64,000 bases of DNA from Rhodovulum steppense (GCF_004339675.1 NZ_SLVM01000011.1:1-64000); one strand, 5' to 3'; numbered from the stretch's first letter, positions 8,076 to 18,705 are shown. Notes: generated by a model not told the origin, from the letters alone. Translations and numbers: made by a program.

Positions 8076-8858
8076 TCAGCCGTCCCGGGTGCCGCCCTTC
8101 GGCGGGGCGGCCATCGCCAACAGATCCATCGGCAGCGGGAAGACGACGGTATTCGTCTTGTCGGTCGCGATATCGGCCAGCGCGATGAAATAGCGCAACT
8201 GCATCGCGTTGGGCTGCTCGGCCAGCATCGCGCCCGCCTCGACCAGCTTGGCGGCGGCCTGCTGCTCGCCCTCGGCATTGATGACGCGGGCGCGGCGCAG
8301 CCGCTCGGCCTCGGCCTGCTTGGCGATGGCGCGCACCATGCTTTCGTCGATATCGACATGCTTGATCTCGACATTGGCGACCTTGATGCCCCAGGCGTCG
8401 GTCTGCCGGTCGAGGATCTCCTGGATGTCGGCATTCAGCTTGTCGCGCTCGGCCAGCATCTCGTCCAGTTCGTGCTTGCCCAGCACCGAACGCAGCGTGG
8501 TCTGCGCCAACTGGCTGACGGCATCCGCGAAATCGGCCACGTTGATGATCGCGCGCTGCGGATCGACGATGCGGAAATAGATCACCGCATTGACCTTGAC
8601 CGAGACATTGTCGCGGCTGATCACGTCCTGGCTGGGCACATCCTCGACGACCATGCGCAGGTCGGTGCGCACGATCTGCTGGATGAACGGGATCAGGATC
8701 ACGAGGCCCGGCCCCGCCACCCTCGTATAGCGGCCCAGCGTGAACACCACGCCGCGCTCGTATTCGCGCAGGATGTGGATCGCATAGGCCAGCAGCGCCA
8801 GCGCAGCCGCCAGCGCCAGGACCAGGAATACCGAATCGAAGATCGCGGATGCCATCAT
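8076..8858 (-). CDS. slipin family SPFH-domain membrane protein
   Basis: A 260-residue stomatin-like protein with an N-terminal membrane segment (about 6-28) followed by the SPFH domain ([13 protein letters not shown], then [13 protein letters not shown] and [13 protein letters not shown]) and the Ala/Glu-rich coiled coil ([16 protein letters not shown]). Slipins form membrane rings and pair with NfeD proteases in membrane quality control. The ATG at 8858 overlaps the stop of the upstream nfeD gene (ATGA) and follows GGGAGA, so the two are translationally coupled. A long in-frame upstream extension is not used. Confidence 0.92.
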   Translation of the reverse strand: MMASAIFDSVFLVLALAAALALLAYAIHILREYERGVVFTLGRYTRVAGPGLVILIPFIQQIVRTDLRMVVEDVPSQDVISRDNVSVKVNAVIYFRIVDPQRAIINVADFADAVSQLAQTTLRSVLGKHELDEMLAERDKLNADIQEILDRQTDAWGIKVANVEIKHVDIDESMVRAIAKQAEAERLRRARVINAEGEQQAAAKLVEAGAMLAEQPNAMQLRYFIALADIATDKTNTVVFPLPMDLLAMAAPPKGGTRDG

Positions 8859-10264
8859 GTCTCTCCCTTGCTGTCCGTCGCCGCGTCCAGGCGCAGCGTC
8901 AGCCCGTCCATGTCGCGCACCGTGGCCATGTCGCCCGGGCGCAGGCCTGCGCTGCCCGTGGCGTGCCAGCGTTCGCCCTCGAACCAGACGAAGCCCTCGG
9001 TCCCCGACCAGTCCAGCACCCGGGCCTCGGTGCCGATGAACGCCGCGCGCCCGCTGGCCGGGCGCGTGCGATAGGATCGGAACGCTGCCCCGATCAGCAG
9101 GACCAGCACCGCCCCGCTGAGCGCCGCCACCGTCCCGATCAGCCACCACGAGACCTGGAATTCGGGCACATCCGTGTCGATCAGCATCGAGGCCCCCAGC
9201 ACGAAGGCCACAAGCCCGCCCAGCCCCAGTATTCCGAAGGTTGGCGTCACCGCCTCGGCCACCATGAAGGCGATGCCCAGGGCGATCAGGCCGAGCCCCG
9301 CGAAATCCAGCGGCAACTGGTTCAGCGCATATAGCCCCAGCGTCAGGCAGATCGCGCCGATGACGCCCGGCCCGATGCCGCCGGGGCTGAGGAACTCGAA
9401 GATCAGCCCGTAGACCCCGACCATCATCAGCACCAGCGCGACATTGGGATTCGACAGCACGCTGAGGATGCGGGTCATCGCCGTCATCGCGATCGTCTCG
9501 ACCGGCAGGCCCGCGGTGGCCAGCGCCCGCGCGCTGCCCGCGACGGTCACGCTCCGGCCATCGGCTGCCGCCAGAAGCGCGTCCAGATCGGCGGCCACGA
9601 TCTCGATCACCCCCAGGTCCCGCGCCGCGTCGGCCGACAGGCTGGCGGCCTCGCGCACGGCCCGTTCGCCCCAGTCGGCATTGCGGCCATGCAGTTCCGC
9701 CAGGCTGCGGATCAGGGCCACCGCGTCATTCGTGGCCTTGGCCGCCATCGCATTGCGCGGCGGCGGGGGGCTGTCCTCTCCGGCATCGCCTTCGCCGGGC
9801 GGGCGGTCCTGGCCGGGCAGGCCCTCGGGCATGCCGCCGATCTGCACCGGGGTCGCCGCGCCGATATTGGTGCCGGGCGCCATCGCCGCCAGATGCGTTG
9901 CATAAAGGATGAAGGTGCCCGCGCTGGCCGCATGCGCGCCCGCAGGCGCGACATGGCCGATCACCGGCACGGGGGAGGCGAGGATCTCTGAAATCACCTC
10001 GCGCATCGCATCGGCCAGGCCGCCCGGCGTGTTCAGCCGCAGCACCAGCGCCTCGGCCTGCCTTTCCGTGGCAATCCCGACCGCGCGGTGGACATGGGCC
10101 ACGGTGGCGGGGCCGACGGGACCCTCGATCGTGGCCACCAGAACCACCGGAGCGCGCGTCTGCGCCCCCGGATCCTGCGCCCCCGGATCCTGCGCTGCCG
10201 CCAGCGCCACCCCCAGGGCAAGGCACAGCAGGGCCGCCACTGCGGCGTTCCACTTCCTGCGCAT
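8855..10264 (-). CDS. NfeD family membrane serine protease
   Basis: A 469-residue protein with a signal peptide (about 1-24), a ClpP-like S49-type protease domain with candidate catalytic Ser114 (AHAASAGT) and Lys176 (AMAAKATND), a multi-pass membrane region (about 310-400) and a C-terminal OB-fold NfeD domain. NfeD proteases cleave the hydrophobic tail of the partner slipin. The start at 10264 follows GGGAGGAGG. The region after the signal peptide holds a duplicated AQDPG motif caused by a 15-bp tandem repeat near 10165-10195. It is coupled to the slipin gene. Confidence 0.92.
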   Translation of the reverse strand: MRRKWNAAVAALLCLALGVALAAAQDPGAQDPGAQTRAPVVLVATIEGPVGPATVAHVHRAVGIATERQAEALVLRLNTPGGLADAMREVISEILASPVPVIGHVAPAGAHAASAGTFILYATHLAAMAPGTNIGAATPVQIGGMPEGLPGQDRPPGEGDAGEDSPPPPRNAMAAKATNDAVALIRSLAELHGRNADWGERAVREAASLSADAARDLGVIEIVAADLDALLAAADGRSVTVAGSARALATAGLPVETIAMTAMTRILSVLSNPNVALVLMMVGVYGLIFEFLSPGGIGPGVIGAICLTLGLYALNQLPLDFAGLGLIALGIAFMVAEAVTPTFGILGLGGLVAFVLGASMLIDTDVPEFQVSWWLIGTVAALSGAVLVLLIGAAFRSYRTRPASGRAAFIGTEARVLDWSGTEGFVWFEGERWHATGSAGLRPGDMATVRDMDGLTLRLDAATDSKGET

Positions 10265-10328
10265 GGGCACGCCCTCCTCCCTTCGGGATATAGGGGCGCG
10301 GCGGGCGGCTGCAAACCGCGCGCCGGGT

Positions 10329-11351
10329 TCAGGCGGGTCCGCCCCGCAGACGCGACAGCACGCTCTGGCGCGAGACCCGGCCCAGGATGCGGCCATCCGC
10401 GCCCACGCTCAGCGGTTCGCCCTCCGCCGCCAGCCGGTCGATCACCGCGCCCAGCGGTGCATCGGGCGCGAGTGCGGCCGCCCCCGTGCCTTCGGCCGGG
10501 TCCATCACGTCGCAGGCGCAGAACACGCCGAGCGGGTTCATATGCGCCACGAAATCGGCGACGTAATCGTTCACCGGATTGGTGAAGATCTCGCGCGGGC
10601 TGCCCGATTGCACGATCCGCCCACCCTCCATGATGGCGATGTGATCGCCCAGCTTGAACGCCTCGTCCAGATCGTGGCTGACGAAGACGATGGTGCGGCC
10701 AAGCTGCTTCTGCAACGCCAGCAACTCGTCCTGAAGATGCGACCGGATCAGCGGATCGAGCGCCGAGAACGGCTCGTCCATCAGCAGGATCGGCGCTTCG
10801 GTGACGAAGGCGCGCGCCAGCCCCACGCGCTGCTGCATGCCGCCCGACAGATCGCCCACCCGCCGCTCGGCCCAGTCGCTCAGGCCGACCAGGGCAAGCT
10901 GGCGGTCGATCCGGTCCTGCCGTTCCCGCGCCGGGATGCCGCCCAGTTCCAGCCCCAGCCCGACATTCTCGCGGACCGTCCGCCAGGGCAGAAGCCCGAA
11001 TTGCTGGAACACCATCGAGATGTCGTTCAGCCGGATGTCGCGCAGCGTCCGGCCGTCGGCGCGCGTCACCGAGGCCATCTCGTCCCCGCGCCCGATCAGC
11101 ACCTCGCCGCGCGCGACCGGGTTCAATCCGTTCACCGCGCGCAGGAGCGTCGACTTGCCCGAGCCCGACAGCCCCATCAGAACCAGGATCTCGCCCGATT
11201 CGACCTCCAGCGAACAATCATGCACGCCCAGGACCTGGCCTGTCTCCTTCTGGATCGTGGCGCGGTCCAGCCCCCGGTCCATCAACGGCAGCGCCGCCTC
11301 GGGCCGCTCGCCGAAGACGATCGAGACGTTGCGGAACGAGACCGCGCTCAT
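10329..11351 (-). CDS. choV: choline/glycine betaine ABC transporter ATP-binding protein
   Basis: A 340-residue ATPase of the ProV/OpuAA class: Walker A GLSGSGKST, Q-loop region MVFQQFGLLPWRTV, signature LSGGMQQR, Walker B ILLMDEPF, and the H-loop in VFVSHDLDEA. The C-terminal part (after about 265) is the CBS-like regulatory tail seen in osmoprotectant transporters. The start overlaps the permease stop (ATGA). The neighbouring bet genes suggest choline as main substrate (ChoXWV type); betaine is possible. Confidence 0.93.
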   Translation of the reverse strand: MSAVSFRNVSIVFGERPEAALPLMDRGLDRATIQKETGQVLGVHDCSLEVESGEILVLMGLSGSGKSTLLRAVNGLNPVARGEVLIGRGDEMASVTRADGRTLRDIRLNDISMVFQQFGLLPWRTVRENVGLGLELGGIPARERQDRIDRQLALVGLSDWAERRVGDLSGGMQQRVGLARAFVTEAPILLMDEPFSALDPLIRSHLQDELLALQKQLGRTIVFVSHDLDEAFKLGDHIAIMEGGRIVQSGSPREIFTNPVNDYVADFVAHMNPLGVFCACDVMDPAEGTGAAALAPDAPLGAVIDRLAAEGEPLSVGADGRILGRVSRQSVLSRLRGGPA

Positions 11352-12181
11352 TTCCGCTCCACCCGCAGCATACGGTCCAGCACGATGGCCACGACGACGA
11401 TCACGAACCCGCTCTCGAAACCCAGCGAGGTATTGACCTGGTTCAACGCGCGCACCACCGGCACGCCCAGCCCGTCCGCGCCGACCAGTGCGGCAATCAC
11501 CACCATCGACAGCGACAGCATGATCGTCTGGTTCAGCCCGGCCATGATCTGCGGAAAGGCCGCGGGCAGTTCCACCTTGCGCAGCGTCTGCCAGGGCGTG
11601 GCGCCGAACGCGCGCGCGGCTTCCAGCAGGGCTACCGGCGTCGAGGAGATGCCCAGATGCGTCAGCCGGATCGGCGCGGGCAGCACGAAGATCACGGTCG
11701 CGATCAGCCCCGGCACCATGCCGATGCCGAAGAAAACGATGGCCGGGATCAGGTAGACGAAGGTCGGCAGCGTCTGCATCAGGTCGAGCACCGGCCGGAG
11801 CCCGCGATACAATCCGGGGCGATGCGCTGCGGCGATGCCGATGGGCACGCCCAGCGCCATGCACAGCACGCAGGCCGACAGCACCAGGGTCAGGCTTTCG
11901 GTCGTCTCCTTCCAGTAGCCCTGGTTGAGGATGAACAGAAACCCCAGCGCCACGATCAGCGCCGGTTTCCAACTGCGCTGCAAGGCGAAGGTCAGCGCCG
12001 CGAACAGCGCCACCACCAGCAGCGGCGGCGGGGCCTGCAACGCCCAGAGCACCGCATCTATCAGCCGCTCGAGCGCGTCGGCCAGGCCGTCGAAAAACCA
12101 GGCGCCGTTCGACTGGAACCAGTCGAACACATTCGCCGCGGTCCGGCCGACGGGCAGCTTGTTGTCGGTAAGCCAGGACAA
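11348..12181 (-). CDS. choW: choline/glycine betaine ABC transporter permease
   Basis: A 277-residue inner-membrane permease of the ProW/OpuAB class with about six membrane helices and the EAA loop (LLEAARAFGATPWQTLRKVELPAA split over 207-230). The N-terminal cytoplasmic/amphipathic part is followed by helices from about residue 54. It lies between the ATPase gene (4-nt overlap) and the binding protein gene (93 nt). Confidence 0.93.
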   Translation of the reverse strand: MSWLTDNKLPVGRTAANVFDWFQSNGAWFFDGLADALERLIDAVLWALQAPPPLLVVALFAALTFALQRSWKPALIVALGFLFILNQGYWKETTESLTLVLSACVLCMALGVPIGIAAAHRPGLYRGLRPVLDLMQTLPTFVYLIPAIVFFGIGMVPGLIATVIFVLPAPIRLTHLGISSTPVALLEAARAFGATPWQTLRKVELPAAFPQIMAGLNQTIMLSLSMVVIAALVGADGLGVPVVRALNQVNTSLGFESGFVIVVVAIVLDRMLRVERK

Positions 12182-12274
12182 GACGCCCCCCTGTCGTTGC
12201 GCATTGCGAGGAAAGAGGCGCCACGCCCGGGCCGTGCCGGGACCGGGTGCGGCGCGGATGCCCCCGAAGGGATG

Positions 12275-13201
12275 TCAGAGACCGAGCGCCGCGCGCATCG
12301 CCGCCATCGCGTCGCCGCCCTCGCGGGTGGTGACGCCCGCCAGCCAGACCTCCAGCACCCCGGGATTGGCCGCCAGCCAGTCCCGCGCCGCGGCCGGCGG
12401 GTCCTGCCCCTCGTCGAGGATCGCGGCCATGATCTCGTTCTCCATCGCCAGCGAGAACTCCAGATTGCGCAGCAGGGCGCCGATATTGGGGCAGGCCTCG
12501 GCATAGCCCGCGCGGGTATTGGTATGCACCGTCGCGCCGCCCAGGTCGGGGCCGAAGAAGTCATCGCCGCCGGTCAGGTAGGTCATCTGGAAATTCGCGT
12601 TCATCGGGTGCGGCTCCCAGCCCAGGAACACGATGGGCTCGCCGCGCCGGTCGGCGCGGGCGACCTGGGCCAGCATCCCCTGTTCCGAGCTTTCCGCCAC
12701 GCTGAATCCCGCCAGCCCGAAAGCGTCCTGCTCGATCATGTCGAGGATCAGCCGGTTGCCGTCATTGCCCGGCTCGATCCCGTAGATCCGGCCGCCCAGC
12801 TGCTCGCGGAACCGGGCGATGTCGGCGAAATCCGCGATGCCCAGATCGGCCGCGGCCAGGTTCGCGGCCAGCGTGTATTTCGCGCCGGTCAGATTGGCGC
12901 GCAGCGTGTCCACCGTGCCCGCCTCGCGATAGGGGGCGATGTCGGCCTCCATCGTCGGCATCCAGTTGCCCAGAAAGACGTCCACATCGCCCTTGGCAAG
13001 CGAGGTATAGGTCACCGGCACCGACAGGATCTTGATGTCGGTCTGATAGCCCAGGGCATCCAGGACCACGGTGGTCGCGGCGGTGGTGGCGGTGATGTCG
13101 GTCCAGCCCACATCCGAGAACACGACCCGGTCGCATTCGGCCCATGCGGGCAGCGCAGCCACCGCAAGCAAGGCCGCGGCAAGCGTCTTCTTCACGCGCA
13201 T
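12275..13201 (-). CDS. choX: choline ABC transporter substrate-binding protein
   Basis: A 308-residue periplasmic binding protein of the OpuAC/ProX family, with a signal peptide (about 1-21, LPAWAEC) and the aromatic-rich ligand pocket expected for quaternary amines (FSDVGWTD, LGNWMPTME, FLGWEPHPMN). The internal ATG at 13201 follows AGGGAGAGTGAG; the longer in-frame reading would run into the operator. It is the first gene of the choXWV operon and is divergent from betI. Confidence 0.92.
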   Translation of the reverse strand: MRVKKTLAAALLAVAALPAWAECDRVVFSDVGWTDITATTAATTVVLDALGYQTDIKILSVPVTYTSLAKGDVDVFLGNWMPTMEADIAPYREAGTVDTLRANLTGAKYTLAANLAAADLGIADFADIARFREQLGGRIYGIEPGNDGNRLILDMIEQDAFGLAGFSVAESSEQGMLAQVARADRRGEPIVFLGWEPHPMNANFQMTYLTGGDDFFGPDLGGATVHTNTRAGYAEACPNIGALLRNLEFSLAMENEIMAAILDEGQDPPAAARDWLAANPGVLEVWLAGVTTREGGDAMAAMRAALGL

Positions 13202-13244
13202 CTCACTCTCCCTGTTTCCGGCCCATGTTCTGGGCCTGTTTTTG

Positions 13245-13260
13245 GATTGACTGATCAATC
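13245..13260. promoter_or_regulatory. putative BetI operator
   Basis: A palindrome GATTGA-CTGA-TCAATC flanked by T and A tracts lies in the 103-nt gap between choX and betI. It resembles the known BetI target in E. coli, which is also built on a TTGATTG/CAAT palindrome. Its position lets BetI repress both the choline importer and its own betIBA operon until choline is present. Confidence 0.65.
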
Positions 13261-13304
13261 AAAAACAAATCTAGAAGGAAAAAGCAATCCCGACGGACGG
13301 AGTC

Positions 13305-13889
13305 ATGCCCAGGATCGGAATGGAACCGATAAGGCGCGCCGCGCTGATCGAGGCGACCATCGCCGAGATCGGCGAGGCGGGGTCGCTCGACATTCCCGTG
13401 GCGCGGATCGCGCGGCGCGCGGGCGTGTCCAGCGCGCTGGCGCATCATTATCTCGGCAGCAAGGAACAGATCTTCCTGACCGCGATGCGCTACACGCTGG
13501 CCGAATACGGCCGCGCCGTGGCCCGCGCGCTGGCCGCGGTCGACGGGCCCGAGGCGCGGCTGCGCGCCATCGTCGAGCAGAGCTTTTCGCCCGTGCATTT
13601 CCGGCGCGGCACGATCAGCGCCTGGATGAACTTCTATGCGCTGGCCCATTCCAACCCGACGGCGCGACGGCTTCTGGGCATCTACCGGCGGCGGCTGGGG
13701 TCCAACCTGCGCCACGCGCTGCGCCCGCTTCTGGGCGCGCGCGCGCCCGCCGTCGCCCAGCGCATGGCCTTCCTGATCGACGGCGTCTACCTGCATGAGG
13801 GGCTGGGCGACGGTCTGCCCGACGGTGCCGCCGCGGCCCGGCAGGTGCTCGACTATCTCGCTCTCGAATGTCGCGGCACGTCGCGCTGA
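13305..13889 (+). CDS. betI: choline-responsive TetR-type repressor BetI
   Basis: A 194-residue TetR family regulator. The N-terminal HTH ([27 protein letters not shown]) has the BetI-specific AHHYLGSKE recognition sequence, and the C-terminal ligand domain includes the WMNFYALA and [10 protein letters not shown] segments typical of BetI. It opens the betIBA operon. The sequence at 13245-13260 is its likely operator. The end overlaps an upstream in-frame extension of betB, but the preferred betB start lies 26 nt downstream. Confidence 0.94.
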   Translation: MPRIGMEPIRRAALIEATIAEIGEAGSLDIPVARIARRAGVSSALAHHYLGSKEQIFLTAMRYTLAEYGRAVARALAAVDGPEARLRAIVEQSFSPVHFRRGTISAWMNFYALAHSNPTARRLLGIYRRRLGSNLRHALRPLLGARAPAVAQRMAFLIDGVYLHEGLGDGLPDGAAAARQVLDYLALECRGTSR

Positions 13890-13915
13890 CGCCGCAGACG
13901 CAAGGATCCCGACCG

Positions 13916-15373
13916 ATGACCCACACCGCCCAGCCCACGGCCAGCCATTTCGTCAACGGCACCCATCTCGAGGATGCCGCGGGCGATGCGATCGAGGTGA
14001 TCCACCCCGCCACCGGGGCGGTGATTGCCACCGTCCACGCCGCCACGCCCGCAGTGATCGAGGCGGCGCTGGCGGGCGCGGTGGCGGCGCAGGCGGACTG
14101 GGCCGCGCGCACGGGCACCGAGCGGGGGCGGGTGCTGCGCCGGGCGGCCGACCTCATCCGCGCGCGCAATCGCGAGCTCAGCATCCTGGAAACGCTGGAT
14201 ACCGGCAAGCCGCTCCAGGAAACGCTGGTCGCCGATGCCAGCAGCGGCGCGGATGCGCTGGAATATTTCGGCGGGATGGCGGGCACGCTGACCGGCCAGC
14301 ATGTCGCGCTGGGTGCGAACTGGGGCTACACGATCCGCGAGCCGCTGGGCCTGTGTGTCGGGATAGGCGCCTGGAATTATCCCACCCAGATCGCCTGCTG
14401 GAAGGCCGCCCCCGCACTCGCCTGCGGCAACGCGATGGTGTTCAAGCCCTCCGAGGTGACGCCGCTCTGCGCGCTGAAGATCGCGGAGATCCTGGTCGAG
14501 GCGGGCGCGCCGCCGGGGCTGTTCAACGTGGTGCAGGGCGCGGGCGCGGTCGGGGCGGCCCTGGTGGCCGATCCGCGCGTGGCCAAGGTCTCGCTGACGG
14601 GGTCCGTTCCGACCGGGCGCAAGGTCTATGCCGCCGCGGCCCAGGCCATGAAGCATGTCACCATGGAACTGGGCGGCAAGTCGCCCCTGATCGTTTTCCA
14701 CGATGCCGATCTGGACGACGCGGTGGGCGGCGCGATCCTGGGCAATTTCTACTCGACCGGGCAGGTCTGCTCGAACGGCACGCGGGTCTTCGTGCAGAAG
14801 GGCATCCGGGATGCCTTCCTCGCCCGGCTGACCGAGCGGCTGGCGGGCGTGCGGATGGGCGACCCGCTGGACGAGGCCACCAATTTCGGCCCGATGGCCA
14901 GCGCCGCCCAGCGCGACATCGTCATGGGCTATATCGCGCAGGGCATCGCCGAGGGCGCGCGGCTGGTCGCGGGCGGCGGCTGTCCCGAGGGGCCGGGCTT
15001 CTGGGTCGAGCCCACCGTCTTTGCCGATGTCACCGACGCCATGACCATCGCGCGCGAGGAAATCTTCGGCCCCGTCATGTGCGTGCTGGACTTCACCGAC
15101 GAGGAGGAGGCGATCGCGCGGGCCAACGCGACCGATTTCGGGCTGTCGGCCGGCGTCTTCACCCGCGACCTGACCCGCGCCCACCGGGTGATCGCGCGGC
15201 TTCAGGCGGGAACCTGCTTCGTCAATTCCTACAATGACGCGCCGGTGGAACTGCCCTTCGGCGGTTTCAAGATGTCGGGCCTGGGCCGCGAGAATGCCGC
15301 CGCCGCCATCGCGCATTACTCGCAGCTCAAGTCGGTCTTCGTCCGCATGGGCCGGGTCGCGGCGCCGTTCTAG
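13916..15373 (+). CDS. betB: betaine-aldehyde dehydrogenase
   Basis: A 485-residue NAD(P)-dependent aldehyde dehydrogenase that oxidises betaine aldehyde to glycine betaine. Visible motifs are PWN-type GAWNYP, the cofactor-binding [15 protein letters not shown] with the general-base Glu, and [12 protein letters not shown] with the catalytic Cys. The ATG at 13916 follows AAGGATC and gives normal family length; an earlier in-frame ATG at 13868 overlaps betI. It is followed by betA after 11 nt. Confidence 0.95.
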   Translation: MTHTAQPTASHFVNGTHLEDAAGDAIEVIHPATGAVIATVHAATPAVIEAALAGAVAAQADWAARTGTERGRVLRRAADLIRARNRELSILETLDTGKPLQETLVADASSGADALEYFGGMAGTLTGQHVALGANWGYTIREPLGLCVGIGAWNYPTQIACWKAAPALACGNAMVFKPSEVTPLCALKIAEILVEAGAPPGLFNVVQGAGAVGAALVADPRVAKVSLTGSVPTGRKVYAAAAQAMKHVTMELGGKSPLIVFHDADLDDAVGGAILGNFYSTGQVCSNGTRVFVQKGIRDAFLARLTERLAGVRMGDPLDEATNFGPMASAAQRDIVMGYIAQGIAEGARLVAGGGCPEGPGFWVEPTVFADVTDAMTIAREEIFGPVMCVLDFTDEEEAIARANATDFGLSAGVFTRDLTRAHRVIARLQAGTCFVNSYNDAPVELPFGGFKMSGLGRENAAAAIAHYSQLKSVFVRMGRVAAPF

Positions 15374-15384
15374 GGGGGCAGGGA

Positions 15385-17043
15385 ATGGAGGCCGATTTCG
15401 TCATCGTCGGCGCGGGATCCGCGGGCTGCGTGCTGGCCAGCCGACTGTCCGAAACCGGCGCCAGCGTGCTGGTGATCGAGCATGGCGGCACCGATGCCGG
15501 GCCGCTGATCCAGATGCCCGCCGCGCTGAGCTATCCGATGAACATGGCGCGCTACGACTGGGGCTTTCGCACCGAGCCCGAGCCGCATCTGGGCGGCCGC
15601 CGCCTGGCCTGCCCGCGCGGCAAGGTGATCGGGGGCTCGTCCAGCATCAACGGCATGGTCTATGTCCGCGGCCATGCGCGCGACTATGACCACTGGGCGC
15701 AGGCGGGCGCGGCGGGCTGGGCCTATGCCGACGTGCTGCCCTATTTCAAGCGGATGGAGCATTGGCATTCCGGCGGCCATGGCGGCGATCCGTCCTGGCG
15801 GGGCTCCGACGGGCCGCTGCATGTCACCCGCGGGACGCGGCGGAACCCGCTCTTTCACGCCTTCGTCGAGGCGGGGCGGCAGGCGGGCTATCCGGTCACG
15901 CCCGATTACAACGGTGCCCGGCAGGAAGGGTTCGGCCCGATGGAACAGACCGTCTGGCGTGGGCGGCGCTGGTCGGCGGCGAATGCCTATCTGAAACCCG
16001 CGCTCAGGCGGGCGCAGTGCGGGCTGGTCCGGGCGCTGGCCCGGCGCGTCGTGTTCGAGGACCGGCGGGCCACGGGTGTCGAGATCGAGCGCGGCGGCAC
16101 CCCCGAGGTGATCCGCGCCCGGCGCGAGGTGATCCTTTCCGCCTCCACCATCAACTCGCCCAAGCTGCTGATGCTGTCGGGGATCGGCCCGGCCGACCAT
16201 CTGGCCGAACACGGGATCGAGATCATCGCCGATCGCCCCGGCGTCGGTCGGAACCTTCAGGACCATCTGGAACTCTACATCCAGATGGCCGCCAGCCAGC
16301 CGGTGACGCTCTATCGCTACTGGAACCTGGCGGGCAAGGCGCTGGTGGGCGCGCGATGGCTGTTCACCCGCACCGGCCCCGGCGCCTCGAACCAGTTCGA
16401 AAGCGCGGGCTTCATCCGCTCGCGCCCGGGGGTGGACTACCCCGACATCCAGTATCACTTCCTGCCGCTTGCGGTGCGCTATGACGGGCAGGCCGCGGCC
16501 GAGGGGCATGGCTTCCAGGCCCATGTCGGGCCGATGCGCAGCCCCTCGCGCGGGGCCGTCACGCTGCGCAGCGCCGATCCGGCCACTCCGCCCGCGATCC
16601 TTTTCAACTACATGTCGACCCCGCAGGACTGGCAGGATTTCCGCACCTGCATCCGCCTGACCCGCGAGATCTTCGCGCAGGAGGCGTTCCGCCCCTTCGT
16701 CCGGCACGAGATCCAGCCGGGGCCGCAGGTGCAGAGCGATGACGAGATCGACGATTTCGTGCGCGCGCATGTCGAAAGCGCCTATCACCCCTGCGGCACC
16801 TGCCGGATGGGCGCGGCGGGCGATCCGCTGGCGGTGGTCGATCCCGAAACCCGCGTGATCGGCGTCGCGGGGCTGCGCGTGGCCGACAGTTCGATCTTTC
16901 CGCGCATCCCCAACGGCAACCTGAACGCCCCCACGATCATGCTGGGCGAGAAGGCCGCCGACCATATCCTCGGCCGCGCCCCCCTGCCGCGTGACGAGGC
17001 ACAGCCCTGGATCAACCCGCACTGGCAGACCCGGCAACGCTAG
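15385..17043 (+). CDS. betA: choline dehydrogenase
   Basis: A 552-residue GMC-type FAD oxidoreductase that oxidises choline to betaine aldehyde. The N-terminal Rossmann motif is [18 protein letters not shown]; the GMC signatures are [18 protein letters not shown] and [18 protein letters not shown]; the C-terminal active site includes [12 protein letters not shown] and the [12 protein letters not shown] segment. It is the last gene of betIBA and works with BetB to make the osmoprotectant glycine betaine. Confidence 0.96.
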   Translation: MEADFVIVGAGSAGCVLASRLSETGASVLVIEHGGTDAGPLIQMPAALSYPMNMARYDWGFRTEPEPHLGGRRLACPRGKVIGGSSSINGMVYVRGHARDYDHWAQAGAAGWAYADVLPYFKRMEHWHSGGHGGDPSWRGSDGPLHVTRGTRRNPLFHAFVEAGRQAGYPVTPDYNGARQEGFGPMEQTVWRGRRWSAANAYLKPALRRAQCGLVRALARRVVFEDRRATGVEIERGGTPEVIRARREVILSASTINSPKLLMLSGIGPADHLAEHGIEIIADRPGVGRNLQDHLELYIQMAASQPVTLYRYWNLAGKALVGARWLFTRTGPGASNQFESAGFIRSRPGVDYPDIQYHFLPLAVRYDGQAAAEGHGFQAHVGPMRSPSRGAVTLRSADPATPPAILFNYMSTPQDWQDFRTCIRLTREIFAQEAFRPFVRHEIQPGPQVQSDDEIDDFVRAHVESAYHPCGTCRMGAAGDPLAVVDPETRVIGVAGLRVADSSIFPRIPNGNLNAPTIMLGEKAADHILGRAPLPRDEAQPWINPHWQTRQR

Positions 17044-17073
17044 GGCCGGTGCCGTGCCGCGCCCGTCCGGGGC

Positions 17074-17268
17074 TCAGATCGCCCTCACGCCATATCCCGC
17101 CCCCTCGATGGCGGCGGCCACCGCCCTGGGGTCAAGGACGGTCTCGACCCGGACGCTATGCGCGTCGAGATCGCAGGTGATGCGTGCCGACGGGTCGCGG
17201 TGCCGGATTGCTGCCTCGATTGCCGCGCTGCAATGCCCGCAGATCATGTCCGGAACGGAAAACTGCAT
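17074..17268 (-). CDS. heavy-metal-associated (HMA) domain protein
   Basis: A 64-residue CopZ-like protein with the ferredoxin-like HMA fold. The metal-binding loop is DMICGHC (two Cys, three residues from the start of the loop), followed by SAAIEAAI, and the C-terminus is VAAAIEGAGYGV. It probably chaperones copper, though other soft metals are possible. No P-type ATPase is adjacent, so its partner must be encoded elsewhere. The ATG at 17268 follows a GAGGG site. Confidence 0.88.
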   Translation of the reverse strand: MQFSVPDMICGHCSAAIEAAIRHRDPSARITCDLDAHSVRVETVLDPRAVAAAIEGAGYGVRAI

Positions 17269-17364
17269 GTCTGGCCCTCGTGCCGGGGGTGCGAATGAGG
17301 CCTGTATCGGGCTTCCGGTAGCTGGAAGGTCAAGACGTCGTTTCAGGCGGCACCCTGTGGCAGG

Positions 17365-17634
17365 TCACTTCAACTGGCTGTCCTTGGAGCCGCGCCGGTT
17401 GATGCCGCCGCGCTGCACGGGCCGCGCATCGCGCGCCTGCTGGCAGTCGATGCACAGCTTGACGCCCGGGATCGCCTGCCGCCGCGGTTCGGGGATCGGC
17501 TCGTCGCATTCGGCGCAATGGGTCAGGCTTTCGCCCCGCGGCACTGGTCGGGCCTGCATCCGGCGCAGCTCGTCCTCGATCGAGGCGTCGATCTGATCCT
17601 GAACGGCGCCATCCCGCGCCCAGCCGCCTGCCAT
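17365..17634 (-). CDS. DksA/TraR family C4-type zinc finger protein
   Basis: An 89-residue protein with an N-terminal helix (DQIDASIEDELRRMQA) and a C4 zinc finger, CAECDEPIPEPRRQAIPG then LCIDCQ, close to the YbiI/TraR-type short DksA relatives. These proteins are thought to insert into the RNA polymerase secondary channel or bind DNA; this one's target is unknown. The start follows GGAGGG. Confidence 0.85.
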   Translation of the reverse strand: MAGGWARDGAVQDQIDASIEDELRRMQARPVPRGESLTHCAECDEPIPEPRRQAIPGVKLCIDCQQARDARPVQRGGINRRGSKDSQLK

Positions 17635-17694
17635 GCTGCGCCCTCCGTCCCGGTATCCTAACCGATGGGGCGGGGATTGTCGCGCATTGCGGGC

Positions 17695-18705
17695 TCAGAA
17701 CATCGCATGCGCGCCCAGATCGACCGTTTCCTCGCCCGCGAGCAGCCTGTCGTAATAGTGAAACAGCGTTTCGGTGCCATAGGCGGGGGTCGCCTCGGCG
17801 TCGTAGCGCCCGGTTGCGGGGTCGAGGACCAGCATCGACTCGGTGGCGTAATAGCGGCCGATCCGGGCAAACTCGGCCTTGTCGCGCATCTTCGGCGAGA
17901 CGCGGCCCAGAAGCCCCAGCACCGCGATGATCGCATCCATCATCCCCACCGGGACCGAGCGGAATTTCGGCTCCCGCCCCAAGGCGCGGAACAGGTATTC
18001 GCCCTGCTCGCGCGGGGTGATCGCGGGTTTGGGGCCGCCGATCGGCAGGATGCGGTTTCGCAACGCCGGATCGTCCAGGCAATCGGCCATGAACCGGCCC
18101 AGATCGGCATCGCTGATCGGGGTGCAGGCGGTCAGGGTGCCGTCGCCGAAGATCAGGAAGGGCTTGCCCTGGCGCACCCGCGCGACCTGGCCCGACAGCG
18201 ACTTGAAGAAGGCGGTGGGCCGCACGATGGAATACTCCAGCCCCGAGCCGATCAGGTCCGCCTCGAAGGCAAGTTTCGCCTTCTGGAATTCCAGCAGCGG
18301 CTTCTGCACGCAGATCGCCGACAGCAGCACCACATGGCCGACCCCCGCCGCGCGGGCGGCGGCCAGCGCGTCGGAATGGGCCTTGTGGTCGATGGCCCAG
18401 GCGTCCCGCGGCGTGCCGCTGCGCGAGGCAAGGCAGGAGACCAGCACATCGAACCGCTCGCCCCGGAACCCGTCGCGCGCCAGGGACGCCGGATCGGTCA
18501 CCTCGCCCTCGCGCAGCGCGACGCCCGGCGGCAGGCCCCGGGCGGCCGCAGCACCCGTGCCCGGCCGGACGAGACAGACCACCTCATGCCCCCGCTCGGC
18601 CAGCGCCGCCACGCTGGCCCGGCCGATGGTGCCCGTCGCACCAAGCACGAAGACCCGCCGCGGCGCGGGTGAACGGGCAGGCAGAGCAGGGGCGGGGTCG
18701 GTCAT
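17695..18705 (-). CDS. bciA: divinyl chlorophyllide a 8-vinyl-reductase
   Basis: A 336-residue NAD(P)-binding atypical short-chain dehydrogenase. The Rossmann motif is VFVLGATGTIGRASV, followed by VLLSAICVQKPLLEFQKAK. The DVR-specific block is SIVRPTAFFKSLSGQV, with FGDGTLTACTPISDADL, LPIGGPKPAITPREQGE, FRALGREPKFRSVP and IGRYYATESMLVLD; these segments match the plant DVR/BciA family closely. The enzyme reduces the C8 vinyl group in (bacterio)chlorophyll synthesis. It stands alone here, away from any photosynthesis gene cluster. The start at 18705 follows AAGGATC. Confidence 0.93.
   Translation of the reverse strand: MTDPAPALPARSPAPRRVFVLGATGTIGRASVAALAERGHEVVCLVRPGTGAAAARGLPPGVALREGEVTDPASLARDGFRGERFDVLVSCLASRSGTPRDAWAIDHKAHSDALAAARAAGVGHVVLLSAICVQKPLLEFQKAKLAFEADLIGSGLEYSIVRPTAFFKSLSGQVARVRQGKPFLIFGDGTLTACTPISDADLGRFMADCLDDPALRNRILPIGGPKPAITPREQGEYLFRALGREPKFRSVPVGMMDAIIAVLGLLGRVSPKMRDKAEFARIGRYYATESMLVLDPATGRYDAEATPAYGTETLFHYYDRLLAGEETVDLGAHAMF

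Noticed and set aside
10165..10195. Tandem 15-bp repeat in nfeD as a possible mobile insertion
   Set aside because: It keeps the frame and only duplicates an AQDPG motif in a low-complexity linker; replication slippage explains it.
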